From NCBI RefSeq assembly GCF_009498035.1, contig NZ_CP034550.1, positions 2,542,001 to 2,606,000 on the forward strand: a DNA stretch of 64,000 bases, written 5' to 3'. Both the position numbers and the translations under genes were made by a program. How positions within the stretch are numbered: position 1 is the first letter of the stretch; every line of letters begins with the position of its first letter. This document shows positions 22,214 to 31,173 of this stretch, piece after piece. The notes beneath the pieces are model-generated. The model was not told the origin of the DNA and did no database searches. It saw only the letters and a list, made by a program, of their open reading frames with translations. This DNA is from Saccharothrix syringae. Its GTDB lineage: Bacteria > Actinomycetota > Actinomycetes > Mycobacteriales > Pseudonocardiaceae.

Positions 22214-23032
22214 CTACTTGCCGAAACCGGCGGTCAGGCCGCTGAGCAGGAACCGTCGCCCGATCAGGTACACCACGAAGATCGGCAGCACCGACAGCGT
22301 CACCGCCGCCAGCAGCGCCGGCACGTTGGTGGTGAACTGACCCCGGAAGTCGTACAAGCCGAGGGTCAGCACGCGCGACGACTCCGACTGCGTGAGCACC
22401 AGCGGGAACAGGAAGCCGTTCCACGCGTTGAGCGCCGTGTAGACGCCCACGGTCGTGATCGCCGGCCGGGCCAGCGGCAGCACCAGCGACACCAGCACCC
22501 GCAGGGGGCCGGCGCCGTCGATCGCCTGCGCCTCGTACAGCTCGCGGGGCACGTCCCGCAGGCTGTTGGTCAGCACCAGCATGGCCACCGGCAGCGCGAA
22601 CGCCGCGGTGGGCAGGATGATCGCGGTGAGCGTGTCGTAGAGCCGCATCCGGGTGATCAGCAGGTAGATCGGGATGATCGTGGCCTGGGCCGGGATGGCC
22701 AGGCCGATCAGCAGCAGGGTGAACCCGCGCTGCACGAACTTCCCGGTGCTCCGCACCACCGCGTACGCGCACGGCACGGCGACGACCACCACGATCGCCA
22801 CCGTCGCCACGGTCACGATCACGTTGTTGAGCAGGTACTGGCCGAAACCGCCGGTCAGCACCGTCCCGTAGTTCTCCAGGGTGAGCTTCTCGGGGATGGA
22901 CCAGGCGCTCTTGCCCAGGTACTCCGACCGGGTGCGCAACGACACCGTGACCAGGTAGACCAGCGGTCCCAGGACGATGACCAGCCACGCCACGGCGAAC
23001 AGCCCGGCGGGCCAGTTCGGGCGAGTTTTCAC
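22214..23032 (-). CDS. ABC sugar transporter permease (MalG-type)
   Basis: 272 aa from GTG 23032, overlapping the stop of the partner permease by four bases. Six transmembrane helices are apparent, starting GLFAVAWLVIVLGPLVYLVT, and the cytoplasmic EAA loop that docks the ATPase reads ELYEAQAIDGAGPLRVLVSL. It is the second integral subunit of a CUT1-family importer whose binding protein and first permease lie immediately upstream. No ATPase gene is encoded here; in actinomycetes such importers typically use a shared MsiK-type ATPase encoded elsewhere. Context (GH3, LacI) argues for xylo- or cello-oligosaccharides, corresponding to bxlG. Confidence 0.93.
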   Translation of the reverse strand: MKTRPNWPAGLFAVAWLVIVLGPLVYLVTVSLRTRSEYLGKSAWSIPEKLTLENYGTVLTGGFGQYLLNNVIVTVATVAIVVVVAVPCAYAVVRSTGKFVQRGFTLLLIGLAIPAQATIIPIYLLITRMRLYDTLTAIILPTAAFALPVAMLVLTNSLRDVPRELYEAQAIDGAGPLRVLVSLVLPLARPAITTVGVYTALNAWNGFLFPLVLTQSESSRVLTLGLYDFRGQFTTNVPALLAAVTLSVLPIFVVYLIGRRFLLSGLTAGFGK

Positions 23033-23883
23033 GACCCCTCCTGCTGGCTGCTCATCGAGCGGAACCCGCTCCACCGCATGACCGCCACCGACAGCGCCGT
23101 GCCCAGCACGACCAGCACGACGGCGATCGTGCTCGCGTAGCCCATCTCGAACCCGCTGAAGCCGGTGATGTACATGTGCAGCGGCAGGATGCGGGTCGCG
23201 GTGCCCGGTCCGCCGCCGGTCAGGATCAGCACCGTGTCGAACGTGGTCAGCGAGCCGACCAGCATCAGCACCGACGAGGTGACGATCGTGTACCGCAGCT
23301 GCGGCAGCGTGATGTTCCAGAACCGGCCCAGCCTGCCCGCGCCGTCGATGATCGACGCCTCGTACAGCGAGGCCGGGATGGCCCGCGCCGCACCCTGGTA
23401 GAGCAGGGTGTGGAACGGGATGTACTGCCACGAGATCACGAACACCACCGTGTAGATCGCGATGTCGGTGTCGCCCAGGAACAGCGGGCCACCGATGAAC
23501 GCGCCGAAGTTCGGGTCGAGCAGCACCTGCCACAGCAGCGCGATGGCCGCCGTGGACAGCAGCAGGGGCAGGAAGAAGATCGAGCTGAGCACCGCGCGGG
23601 ACCACTGCTTGCCGGCCGCCCAGACCCCGATCAGCAACGCGATCGGGGTCTGGACGAGCCAGGACACGACCATCAGCAGCAAGGTCCGCCCCACCGAGGC
23701 GTGGGCTTCGCCGTCCTGGATCAACCGGGTCCAGTTGTCGACCCCGTTGAACGCGGGCGTGCTCAGGCCGTCCCAGGTGGTGAAGCTCAGGTAGACCACG
23801 AGCACCATGGGCAGCGCCGCGAACACGCCGAAGAACGCGAACGCCGGCACGGCGTACCAGCCAGAAGGCCGCTGGGAGGACAT
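23029..23883 (-). CDS. ABC sugar transporter permease (MalF-type)
   Basis: 284 aa from ATG 23883, which overlaps the binding-protein stop by one base. Six transmembrane segments begin with VPAFAFFGVFAALPMVLVVY; the EAA motif is ASLYEASIIDGAGRLGRFWN, and GGGPGTATRILPLHMY is typical of MalF-type subunits. It pairs with the MalG-type protein downstream to form the membrane channel of a CUT1 importer. Middle gene of the three-gene operon that corresponds to bxlEFG in Streptomyces. Confidence 0.93.
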   Translation of the reverse strand: MSSQRPSGWYAVPAFAFFGVFAALPMVLVVYLSFTTWDGLSTPAFNGVDNWTRLIQDGEAHASVGRTLLLMVVSWLVQTPIALLIGVWAAGKQWSRAVLSSIFFLPLLLSTAAIALLWQVLLDPNFGAFIGGPLFLGDTDIAIYTVVFVISWQYIPFHTLLYQGAARAIPASLYEASIIDGAGRLGRFWNITLPQLRYTIVTSSVLMLVGSLTTFDTVLILTGGGPGTATRILPLHMYITGFSGFEMGYASTIAVVLVVLGTALSVAVMRWSGFRSMSSQQEGS

Positions 23884-25178
23884 CAGCGCGCGGCCACCGC
23901 ATCGACGAACTGCTGCGGCGAGACCTTGCCCAGGAAGAACTCCTGGAGCTGGGTCAGCATGAAGGTCGCGTCGTCGGCCGGGAGGTCCTGGTCCCAGGAG
24001 AGCTGGAAGTTCTTGGAGTCCAGCACCATCTTGTAGACCGAGGTCGCGTACTCGGCGTTCGGGGTCTTCTTCAGCTTCTCCTCGGCGCCCACCACCGGCG
24101 GCACGTCGCCGGCGGCGACCAGCGCGTCGATGTAGGACTCCTCGTGCAGCGTGGTGGTGACGAACTTCTTGGCCGCGTCCACGTTCTTCGAGTCCGTGGT
24201 CACGGAGTAGAAGTTGCTGACGTTGCCGACCAGGTTCGACACGTCGCCCTTGCCGCCGGGGATCGACGGGAACGCCACCCAGCCCAGGTCGCCGCCCTTG
24301 ACGAAGTCGGGGCTCTGGTCGAGCTGGTTGGTGTACTCCCACGAGCCCATCAGGTGCATCGCGGCCTTGCCCTGCGCCAGCAGCGTCGAGGCGCCGCCGA
24401 CGTCGTAGCCGACGGAGGCGAAGTTGTTGCCGAAGCCGCCCCGGTCGATCAGGTCCTTGAGCTTCTGGAACGACTCGACCACCGCCGGGTCCTTCCAGCC
24501 CGCCGCGCCGTTGTCGCGGATGTTCTTGAACACCGCGTCGCCCGCGTAGCGGTCGAGCACGTACTCGGCCCACATCAGCTCGGTCCACGCCTGCGAGCCG
24601 GCCAGCGCGATGGGCGTGATGCCCTTGGCCTTGAAGGCGTCGACCGCGGCGAGCAGCTGGTCCCAGGTCGCCGGCGCCTGGACGCCCGCCTCGGTGAACA
24701 GCTTCTTGTTGTAGAACAGGATCACCGGCTGCATGCCGCGCATGGGCACGCCGTAGTACTTGCCGCCCAGCTTGGCGCCGTCGAGCACGCTCGGGATGAA
24801 CGCGTCCTTGGCCGCCTTGTTCTCGTCCAGCGCGGCGGTCAGGTCGACGACCTTGCCGGCGTCGACGTACTCCTTGAGGTTGCCACCGCCCCAGTTGAAG
24901 AACAGGTCGGGCGCCTGCGGCGAGCCGATGGCGACCCGCAGCCGCTGCTTGTACGGGTCGTTGCCGAACGTCTCCAGCTTGGCCTTGCCACCTCCCGCCT
25001 TGAAGGAGTCGATCGACTTCTGCTCGATCGGGTTGAGGACCTGGTCCTCCAGCGCCCACACCCTCAGCTCACCTGCGCCGGACTCGGCCGGGCCGGACGA
25101 ACCACATGCGGACGTCATTGCTGCCACGGCGACGAGCCCCATCGCGATGAGGGGACGCATCCATGATCGGCGGGACAT
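23883..25178 (-). CDS. Oligosaccharide-binding lipoprotein of ABC importer
   Basis: 431 aa from ATG 25178. The lipoprotein signal MSRRSWMRPLIAMGLVAVAA continues to MTSAC, giving lipidated Cys29. The mature part is a CUT1 (family 1) solute-binding protein: LRVWALEDQVLNPIEQ, FFNWGGGNLKEYVDAG, GVPMRGMQPVILFYNKKLF and MGSWEYTNQLDQS are family-typical, with aromatic residues likely stacking on sugar rings. It is the first gene of the transporter operon and is transcribed divergently from LacI copy 2 and the GH3 gene, as in streptomycete bxl loci. Xylo-oligosaccharide is the most likely ligand; cello-oligosaccharide is the alternative. Confidence 0.92.
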   Translation of the reverse strand: MSRRSWMRPLIAMGLVAVAAMTSACGSSGPAESGAGELRVWALEDQVLNPIEQKSIDSFKAGGGKAKLETFGNDPYKQRLRVAIGSPQAPDLFFNWGGGNLKEYVDAGKVVDLTAALDENKAAKDAFIPSVLDGAKLGGKYYGVPMRGMQPVILFYNKKLFTEAGVQAPATWDQLLAAVDAFKAKGITPIALAGSQAWTELMWAEYVLDRYAGDAVFKNIRDNGAAGWKDPAVVESFQKLKDLIDRGGFGNNFASVGYDVGGASTLLAQGKAAMHLMGSWEYTNQLDQSPDFVKGGDLGWVAFPSIPGGKGDVSNLVGNVSNFYSVTTDSKNVDAAKKFVTTTLHEESYIDALVAAGDVPPVVGAEEKLKKTPNAEYATSVYKMVLDSKNFQLSWDQDLPADDATFMLTQLQEFFLGKVSPQQFVDAVAAR

Positions 25179-25220
25179 GAAACCGCCACCCTTCTGCCAC
25201 GCTGCGGAATTGTTCGTGGC

Positions 25221-25360
25221 ATCGAAACATTTCGAAACATCCACGACTTGCGGAGAACCTAGACGTGTGTCGAACGCGTGTCAAGACTCACTCCGACCTG
25301 AGACGCAATCGCGTTTCTGCACGTCAAAGGGTCACTCTTGTGTTTCGATCGAGTTTCGAT
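25221..25360. promoter_or_regulatory. Divergent control region with GTTTCGAT/ATCGAAAC boxes
   Basis: Near the transporter side, ATCGAAAC (25221-25228) and TTCGAAAC (25231-25238) form a ten-base-spaced pair including the palindrome TTTCGAAA (25230-25237). Near the LacI side, GTTTCGAT occurs at 25342-25349 and again at 25353-25360, in opposite orientation. The symmetrical arrangement at both promoters of a 193-base divergent gap strongly suggests operators for the XylR/BxlR-like LacI proteins encoded on either side. Confidence 0.7.
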
Positions 25361-25371
25361 ACTATCGGACC

Positions 25372-26361
25372 ATGCGTCGAGCCACGTTGGCCACGATTGC
25401 CGCAGCAGCGGGGGTGTCGCTCCCGACGGTGTCCAAAGTCCTGAACGGGAAGGACGACGTCGGCGCGGAGACCAGGGCTCGCGTGCGGCAGTTGCTCGCC
25501 GAGTACGACTACGTGCCCGTGGGGTCCCGCCGGGCCTCCGGGCACATGCTGGTCGACCTCGTGTTCACCGCCCTGGACAGCCCCTGGGCGGTGGAGATCA
25601 TCCGCGGTGTCGTCGACACCGGGCTGCACGTCGTGGTGTCGTCCACGGACAAGCCCCGCCACCACGCGTCGTGGGCGGCGTCGCTGGTCGAGGCCAGGCG
25701 CGCGGGCGCGCTCCTGGTGACCTCCCAGCTGACCGCCGCCGACCGGCGGGTGCTGGCCGACTCCCGCATCCCCGTCGTCGTCATCGACCCCGTCGACCTG
25801 CCCCAGCCCAACGTGCCCAGCGTCGGCGCGACCAACTGGGCGGGCGGCCTGTCGGCCACCGAGCACCTGCTGCGGCTGGGCCACCGCCGCGTCGGCGTGA
25901 TCGGCGGGCCGGCCGGCATGCTGTGCAGCCGCGCCCGCGTCGACGGCTACCGCGCGGCCCTGGACCGGGCCGGGGTACCCTTCGACCCCGAGCTGGTCAA
26001 GCACGGCGACTTCAGGCACGAGGGCGGGTTCCGGCGCGCGGCCGAGCTGCTGGCCATGCCCGACCGGCCCACCGCGATCTTCGCGGGCAACGACGAGCAG
26101 GCGCTGGGCGTGATCGAGGCCGCCCGCGTCGCCGGGCTGTCGGTGCCCCAGGACCTGAGCGTGGTGGGGTTCGACGACTTACCGGTCGCCGTCTGGTCGT
26201 CACCCGCCCTCACGACGGTGCGCCAGCCCCTGACCGAGATGGGCCGCCACGCCGGCCGGATGCTCGCGGACCTCATCGCGGGCCGCCCGGTCGAGACCGA
26301 GCGCGTGGAGCTCGCCACCGAACTCGTCATCCGTTCGTCAACGAAGGAGCCACCGTGCTGA
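25372..26361 (+). CDS. LacI-family repressor (XylR/BxlR-like), copy 2
   Basis: 329 aa from ATG 25372. N-terminal helix-turn-helix LATIAAAAGVSLPTVSKVLN, hinge, then a sugar-sensing domain with ATNWAGGLSATEHLLRLGHR and GFDDLPVAVWSSPALTTVRQ. It closely resembles the repressor at 20928-21968 across the whole length. It is divergent from the oligosaccharide transporter operon and its last seven bases overlap the GH3 start, so repressor and glycosidase are co-transcribed. Likely represses both the operon and the transporter until a xylose- or oligosaccharide-type inducer binds. The boxes at 25342-25360 just before its start suggest autoregulation. Confidence 0.92.
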   Translation: MRRATLATIAAAAGVSLPTVSKVLNGKDDVGAETRARVRQLLAEYDYVPVGSRRASGHMLVDLVFTALDSPWAVEIIRGVVDTGLHVVVSSTDKPRHHASWAASLVEARRAGALLVTSQLTAADRRVLADSRIPVVVIDPVDLPQPNVPSVGATNWAGGLSATEHLLRLGHRRVGVIGGPAGMLCSRARVDGYRAALDRAGVPFDPELVKHGDFRHEGGFRRAAELLAMPDRPTAIFAGNDEQALGVIEAARVAGLSVPQDLSVVGFDDLPVAVWSSPALTTVRQPLTEMGRHAGRMLADLIAGRPVETERVELATELVIRSSTKEPPC

Positions 26362-28655
26362 ACCCCTGGGCCGATCCAGGAAGGCCGACCGGGGAGCGCG
26401 TAGCCGCCCTGCTGGCCGAGCTGACCCTGGAGGAGAAGCTGGCCCAGCTGGTGGGCGTGTGGGTCGGCATCTCCGACGGCGAGGAGGTCGCCCCCGCCCA
26501 GCACGACTTCGCCGAGCCGCTGCCGCCCTGGGACGAGCTCACCAAGCCGGGGCTGGGCCAGCTGACCCGCGTGTTCGGCACCGGGCCGGTCGAGCCGCTG
26601 GTGGGCGCGAAGGTGCTGGCCGAGACGCAGCGCAAGCTGGTGGCCAACAACCGGTTCGGCATCCCCGCCATGGCGCACGAGGAGTGCCTGGCGGGCTTCA
26701 CCGCGTGGCAGGCCACCGTGTTCCCGGTCCCGCTGTCGTGGGGCGCGTCCTTCGACCCCGACACGGTCGAGACCATGGCCCGCGAGATCGGCCGCGTGAT
26801 GCGCGACCTGGGCATCCACCAGGGCCTGGCGCCCGTGCTGGACGTGGCGCGCGACCCGCGCTGGGGCCGCACCGAGGAGACCATCGGCGAGGACCCGTAC
26901 CTGGTGGGCCTGGTCGGCGCCGCCTACACCCGCGGCCTGGAGTCCAGCGGGATCGTGGCCACGCTCAAGCACTTCGCGGGCTACTCGGCCTCGCGCGGCG
27001 GCCGCAACCACGCGCCGGTCCACATGGGACCGCGCGAGTTCGCCGACGTGGTGCTGCCGCCGTTCGAGATGGCCCTGCGCCTGGGCGGCGCGCGTTCGGT
27101 GATGAACTCCTACGCCGAGGTCGACGGCGTGCCGCCGGCCGCGAACCCCGACCTGCTCACCGGCCTGCTGCGCGAGCGGTGGGGCTTCACCGGCGTGGTG
27201 GTCGCCGACTACTTCGCGGTGTCGTTCCTGGAGACCACGCACGGGGTGGCCGGCTCGCCCGGCGAGGCCGCCGCGCTGGCCCTGGCCGCGGGCATCGACG
27301 TGGAGCTGCCCAGCGTGCGCTGCTACGGCGAGCCGCTGGCGGAGCTGGTGCGCTCCGGCGAGGTGGACGAGGCGCTGGTCGACCTCGCGGTGACCCGCGT
27401 GCTGACCCAGAAGTGCGAACTCGGCCTGCTCGACGAGGACTGGCGGCCCGAGTCGCCCGCCGTGCTGCGCGGCGAACCGGTCGACCTGGACCCGCCCGCG
27501 CTGCGCGAGCTGGCCCGCACCATGGCCGAGCGGTCCGTGGTGCTGGTGGACAACGCCGCGGGCGTGCTGCCGCTGGCGGCGCCCGCGAAGGTGGCCGTGG
27601 TCGGGCCGTGCGCGGACGACCTGCTGTCGCTCATGGGCTGCTACTCGTTCCCCAACCACGTCGGCGTGCAGCACCCCGAGGTCGCGCTGGGCGTGGAGAT
27701 GGACACGATGCTGGCGGCCGTGCGCAAGGAGTTCCCGGACGCCGAGGTCACCACCGCGCAGGGGTGCGAGGTGTCCGGTGACGACCGGTCCGGCATCGCC
27801 CAGGCGGTCGGCGTGGCGCGGGACGCGGACGTCGTGCTGGCCGTGCTGGGCGACCGGGCCGGGCTGTTCGGCCGCGGCACCTCCGGCGAGGGCTGCGACG
27901 CCGAGGACCTGTCCCTGCCCGGCGTGCAGGGCGAACTGCTCGACGCGCTGCTGGCGGTGGGCAAGCCGGTGGTGCTGGTGCTGCTGGCGGGCCGGCCCTA
28001 CGCGCTGGGCTCCTACCGGCCGGCGGCCGTGGTGCAGGCGTTCTTCCCCGGCGAGGAGGGCGCGGGCGCGGTGGCCGGCGTCATCAGCGGGCGGGTCAAC
28101 CCGTCGGCCAAGCTGCCGCTCCAGCTGCCCCGCACCCCCGGCGGGCAGCCGACCACCTACCTGCACCCCAAGCTCGGCGCGGCCAGCGGGATCACCTCCG
28201 TCGACCCGACGCCCGCCTACCCGTTCGGGCACGGCCTGTCCTACACCTCGTTCGAGCTGTCGGACTTCGCCTCGGGCGACGGGCTGCCCAGCGACGGCGA
28301 GGTCGAGGTGTCGTGCTCGGTGCGCAACACCGGCGACCGGCGCGGCGCCGAGGTCGTGCAGCTGTACCTGCACGACCCGGTCGCCTCCGTGACGCGGCCG
28401 GTGCGCGAGCTGGTCGGCTTCGCGCGGGTCGAGCTGGACGCGGGGGAGCGGCGGCGGGTGACGTTCCGGCTGCACGCCGACCGGACCTCGTTCACCGGGC
28501 GCGACGGGCGGCGGGTCGTGGAGACGGGCGAGATCGCCCTGCTGGTCGGCTGCTCCAGCGAGGACATCCGCTGGGAGCGGTCGTTGCGGGTCACCGGCGA
28601 GCCGCGCGTGGTGGGTCACGACCGGGTGCTGGTCACGCCGGTCGAGATCGCCTGA
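26355..28655 (+). CDS. GH3 beta-glycosidase (beta-xylosidase/beta-glucosidase), BxlA-like
   Basis: 766 aa from GTG 26355, with AAGGAG five bases upstream and a seven-base overlap with the LacI gene. No signal peptide, so it acts on imported oligosaccharides. The GH3 (beta/alpha)8 domain includes GLAPVLDVARDPRWGRTEET and KHFAGYSASRGGRNHAPV; the nucleophile is Asp285 in VVVADYFAVSF. The (alpha/beta)6 domain follows (VVLVDNAAGVLPL to VVLVLLAGRPYALG), then a fibronectin-like C-terminal domain (YPFGHGLSYTSFELSDF onward). Length and gene order match streptomycete BxlA beta-xylosidase, but GH3 specificity between xylose and glucose cannot be read from motifs. Confidence 0.9.
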   Translation: MLNPWADPGRPTGERVAALLAELTLEEKLAQLVGVWVGISDGEEVAPAQHDFAEPLPPWDELTKPGLGQLTRVFGTGPVEPLVGAKVLAETQRKLVANNRFGIPAMAHEECLAGFTAWQATVFPVPLSWGASFDPDTVETMAREIGRVMRDLGIHQGLAPVLDVARDPRWGRTEETIGEDPYLVGLVGAAYTRGLESSGIVATLKHFAGYSASRGGRNHAPVHMGPREFADVVLPPFEMALRLGGARSVMNSYAEVDGVPPAANPDLLTGLLRERWGFTGVVVADYFAVSFLETTHGVAGSPGEAAALALAAGIDVELPSVRCYGEPLAELVRSGEVDEALVDLAVTRVLTQKCELGLLDEDWRPESPAVLRGEPVDLDPPALRELARTMAERSVVLVDNAAGVLPLAAPAKVAVVGPCADDLLSLMGCYSFPNHVGVQHPEVALGVEMDTMLAAVRKEFPDAEVTTAQGCEVSGDDRSGIAQAVGVARDADVVLAVLGDRAGLFGRGTSGEGCDAEDLSLPGVQGELLDALLAVGKPVVLVLLAGRPYALGSYRPAAVVQAFFPGEEGAGAVAGVISGRVNPSAKLPLQLPRTPGGQPTTYLHPKLGAASGITSVDPTPAYPFGHGLSYTSFELSDFASGDGLPSDGEVEVSCSVRNTGDRRGAEVVQLYLHDPVASVTRPVRELVGFARVELDAGERRRVTFRLHADRTSFTGRDGRRVVETGEIALLVGCSSEDIRWERSLRVTGEPRVVGHDRVLVTPVEIA

Positions 28656-28748
28656 GCGCGCTCGCCGCGAAGAGCTGGTCGTGGACGCGGGACCCCGGTC
28701 GAGCCACCGGGGTCCCCGGAAGAGCCGCCGAGTCCACCGACCGGGTGG

Positions 28749-28782
28749 CCGCGAGGGGGCTATGGCGGTGGCCCCCTCGCGG
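28749..28782. terminator. Bidirectional terminator between GH3 and CE7 genes
   Basis: CCGCGAGGGGGC (28749-28760) pairs perfectly with GCCCCCTCGCGG (28771-28782) around a ten-base loop, between two convergent genes. Confidence 0.8.
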
Positions 28783-28814
28783 TTCGCCGCGCCCCGGACC
28801 GGGGCGCGGCGTTC

Positions 28815-29783
28815 CTACAGGTGCGCGCGGAGGTGGCGCAGCTTGCGCTCGTCGTGCACCCTCGGCGTCGTGTGCCCGGTGAACGGGAACACCGCCAGCT
28901 CCTTCGGCGCGGTGATCTCGTTGTACGCGGCGTACACCGTGGACGGTGGGCAGATCTCGTCCATCAGCGCCACGCTCAGCAGCGAGGTGGCCGTGATCCG
29001 GCGGGACAGCAGCGCGCCGTCCACGTAGCGCAGCGTGTCCAGCGCCTGCGGGATCAGGTCCACGTGCTGGGCCAGGAACTGGGAGATCTCCCCGTACGGC
29101 TCGGCGTCGGTGATGGTGATCGCCCGCTGGAAGTCGCACAGGAAGGGGATGTCCGCGTGGCACACCTTGACCGCGTCGCCGTTGAGCGCCGCGGCCGCCA
29201 GCGCCAGCCCGCCGCCCTGGCTGCCGCCGGACACGGCCAGCCTGGTCGGGTCCACGCCGTCGAGCGAGGCGGCCACCTCGACCGCGCGGGCGGCGTCGAC
29301 CATCAGCCGCGTCACGTAGTAGGTCTCCGGGGAGGCGATGCCCCGCGTCATCACGCCGGGGTGCTCGGGGCCGGCGAACCCGGAGTCCGGGGTGGCGCCG
29401 AGGGTCCAGCGCCCGCCCTGGCCGCGGGTGTCCATGACGAACACCGCGTAGCCCGCCGCGGGCAGCAGCACGTGCTCCGACGGCAGCCCGCGCCCGCCGC
29501 CGTAGCCGATGTAGCTCACCACGGTCGGCAGCGCGGCGACGCCGGAGCCCGCCGGCCGGATGTACCAGCCGCGCACCCGGTCGCCGCCGTAGCCGGAGAA
29601 CTCCACGTCCCACACCGGCAGCGGGCCGTAGGCGTCGGCGGCGTACGGGGTCAGCACCGGCGGCAGCGCGGCGGCGCGGGCCTCGTCCAACCGCACCTTC
29701 CACCACGAGTCGAACTGCTCCGGCTCGGCGGTGGTGGTCCGGTACGTCGCCAGCTCCCGCTCGGAGAGGTCGAACCAGGGCAC
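28815..29783 (-). CDS. CE7 acetylxylan esterase / cephalosporin-C deacetylase
   Basis: 322 aa from GTG 29783, no signal peptide. The family removes acetyl groups from short xylo-oligosaccharides. The alpha/beta-hydrolase triad is visible: nucleophile Ser in SGGSQGGGLALAAAAL, Asp in ALMDEICPPSTVYAAYN and His in FTGHTT. The CE7 fingerprint MDTRGQGG and the N-terminal FSGYGGDRVRGWYIRP are present, and length matches the family (about 320). Intracellular location beside the GH3 gene suggests it deacetylates imported, partly acetylated xylo-oligosaccharides so that the glycosidase can finish them. Its promoter contains the GTTAAGCGCTTAAC palindrome. Confidence 0.93.
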   Translation of the reverse strand: MPWFDLSERELATYRTTTAEPEQFDSWWKVRLDEARAAALPPVLTPYAADAYGPLPVWDVEFSGYGGDRVRGWYIRPAGSGVAALPTVVSYIGYGGGRGLPSEHVLLPAAGYAVFVMDTRGQGGRWTLGATPDSGFAGPEHPGVMTRGIASPETYYVTRLMVDAARAVEVAASLDGVDPTRLAVSGGSQGGGLALAAAALNGDAVKVCHADIPFLCDFQRAITITDAEPYGEISQFLAQHVDLIPQALDTLRYVDGALLSRRITATSLLSVALMDEICPPSTVYAAYNEITAPKELAVFPFTGHTTPRVHDERKLRHLRAHL

Positions 29784-29807
29784 GGCGATCCCCCTTTCGC
29801 ATGATCC

Positions 29808-29821
29808 GTTAAGCGCTTAAC
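29808..29821. promoter_or_regulatory. LacI-type operator GTTAAGCGCTTAAC
   Basis: A perfect 14-base palindrome with the central CG typical of LacI-family operators, 25 bases upstream of the CE7 start and 66 bases upstream of the divergent LacI gene. A degenerate copy, TTAAGCGGTTAA, lies in the mannanase promoter (31266-31277). The LacI protein at 29888 is the obvious candidate ligand. Confidence 0.8.
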
Positions 29822-29887
29822 CACCCTACCGGGGCGGAGCGCCCCGCCGGCGGTCTAAAATCTTGATCACGGATCGAGGAGGCGCCG

Positions 29888-30907
29888 GTGCGAGCTAAGC
29901 GTCCGACCATCTCGGACATCGCCAAGGCGGCCGGTGTGTCCACGGGGGCGGTGTCCTACGCGCTCAACAACCGGCCGGGCGTCTCCGAGCCGACCAGGCG
30001 CCGGATCATGGACATCGCCGACCGCCTCGGCTGGGTGCCCAGCAGCGCCGCCCGCTCGCTCAGCGACGGCCGCGCCAACGCCATCGGCCTGGTCGTGGAC
30101 CGGCCCGCGCGGGTGATCGGCGTCGAGCCGTACTTCATGCAGCTCATCTCCGGCATCCAGGGCGCGCTCGCGGGCGGGCCCACGTCGCTGCTGCTGCAGG
30201 TCACCGACAACGCCGCCGCCGAGCTGGCCGCCTACCGCCGGTGGTGGGGCGAGCGGCGGGTGGACGGCGTGCTGCTGGTCGACCTCGTGCAGAACGACCC
30301 GCGCGTCGAGCTGGTGCGCGAGCTGCGGCTGCCCGCGGTGGTGCTCGGCGAGCCGGTGGTGCCCGACGTGCCGTGCGTGTGGACCGACGACGAGACCGCC
30401 GTGGTGGAGGTGCTGGAGTACCTGGTCGCGCTGGGGCACCGGCGGATCGTGCGGGTGGCGGGGCCCACCAGGTTCGTGCACACGCAGACCAGGTCGCGCG
30501 CCTTCACCACCGCCGCCGCGCGGCTCGAGCTGGGGGAGGCGCGCGTGGTGCACGCCGACTACTCCGACGAGGCGGCGGCCCGGGTGACGCGCCGGGTGCT
30601 GACGAGCGGGACGCCGCCCACGGCGCTGGTGTTCGACAACGACGTGATGGCGGTGTCGGCGCTGGGGGTGGCGCACGAGCTGGGGCTGTCCGTGCCGGAC
30701 CAGTTGTCGCTGGTCGCCTGGGACGACTCCGCGCTGTGCCGGCTGGTGCGGCCCGCGCTGTCCGCGGTGCGGCGGCCGATCGCCGAGCGGGGGGCGGCCG
30801 CGGTGCGGCTGCTGCTGGAGGTGATCGGGGGTGGGGCGGTGGTGCAGGTGAAGACCTCGGACCCGGAGCTGGTGCCCCGGTCCAGCACCGGGCAGGCGCC
30901 CGCTTAG
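29888..30907 (+). CDS. LacI-family regulator, third type
   Basis: 339 aa from GTG 29888 behind GAGGAGG. Helix-turn-helix ISDIAKAAGVSTGAVSYALN, hinge RPGVSEPTRRRIMDIADRLG, and the effector domain with AAYRRWWGERRVDGVLLVDL and DNDVMAVSALGVAHELGLSV. The recognition helix (STGAVSYALN) differs from the SVPTVSKV helix of the other two LacI proteins here, which fits its different nearby operator, GTTAAGCGCTTAAC. It is divergent from the CE7 esterase gene and upstream of the mannanase gene, and a related box in the mannanase promoter suggests it controls both. Inducer unknown; an acetylated xylo- or manno-oligosaccharide is plausible. Confidence 0.9.
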   Translation: MRAKRPTISDIAKAAGVSTGAVSYALNNRPGVSEPTRRRIMDIADRLGWVPSSAARSLSDGRANAIGLVVDRPARVIGVEPYFMQLISGIQGALAGGPTSLLLQVTDNAAAELAAYRRWWGERRVDGVLLVDLVQNDPRVELVRELRLPAVVLGEPVVPDVPCVWTDDETAVVEVLEYLVALGHRRIVRVAGPTRFVHTQTRSRAFTTAAARLELGEARVVHADYSDEAAARVTRRVLTSGTPPTALVFDNDVMAVSALGVAHELGLSVPDQLSLVAWDDSALCRLVRPALSAVRRPIAERGAAAVRLLLEVIGGGAVVQVKTSDPELVPRSSTGQAPA

Positions 30908-30914
30908 GCGGAGG

Positions 30915-30956
30915 CCGGTTGGCGGGGGCCGGTTGGCGGGGGCCGGTTGGCGGGGG
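30915..30956. repeat. Three tandem copies of CCGGTTGGCGGGGG
   Basis: Perfect 14-base units at 30915-30928, 30929-30942 and 30943-30956, immediately after the LacI stop codon. Confidence 0.85.
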
Positions 30957-31173
30957 CGCTCGCCGGTCGGGGTGCGCGCTGTTCGAAGGACCCGCCTCGC
31001 GCTGTCCGCCCTGTCCCCCTGTTGCCTGAGGTCCGTTGTCCGTTGTCCGTCGCCTGTCCGCTTGTCGCCCGGTGCTTGTCGCCCGGTGCCTCTCGCCCGG
31101 TGCCCGCTGCTGAGGCGCGTCGCGCCTCCGAACTGGACGCGACCCACTCGTCCGTAGCACACTGGCCCCACTT

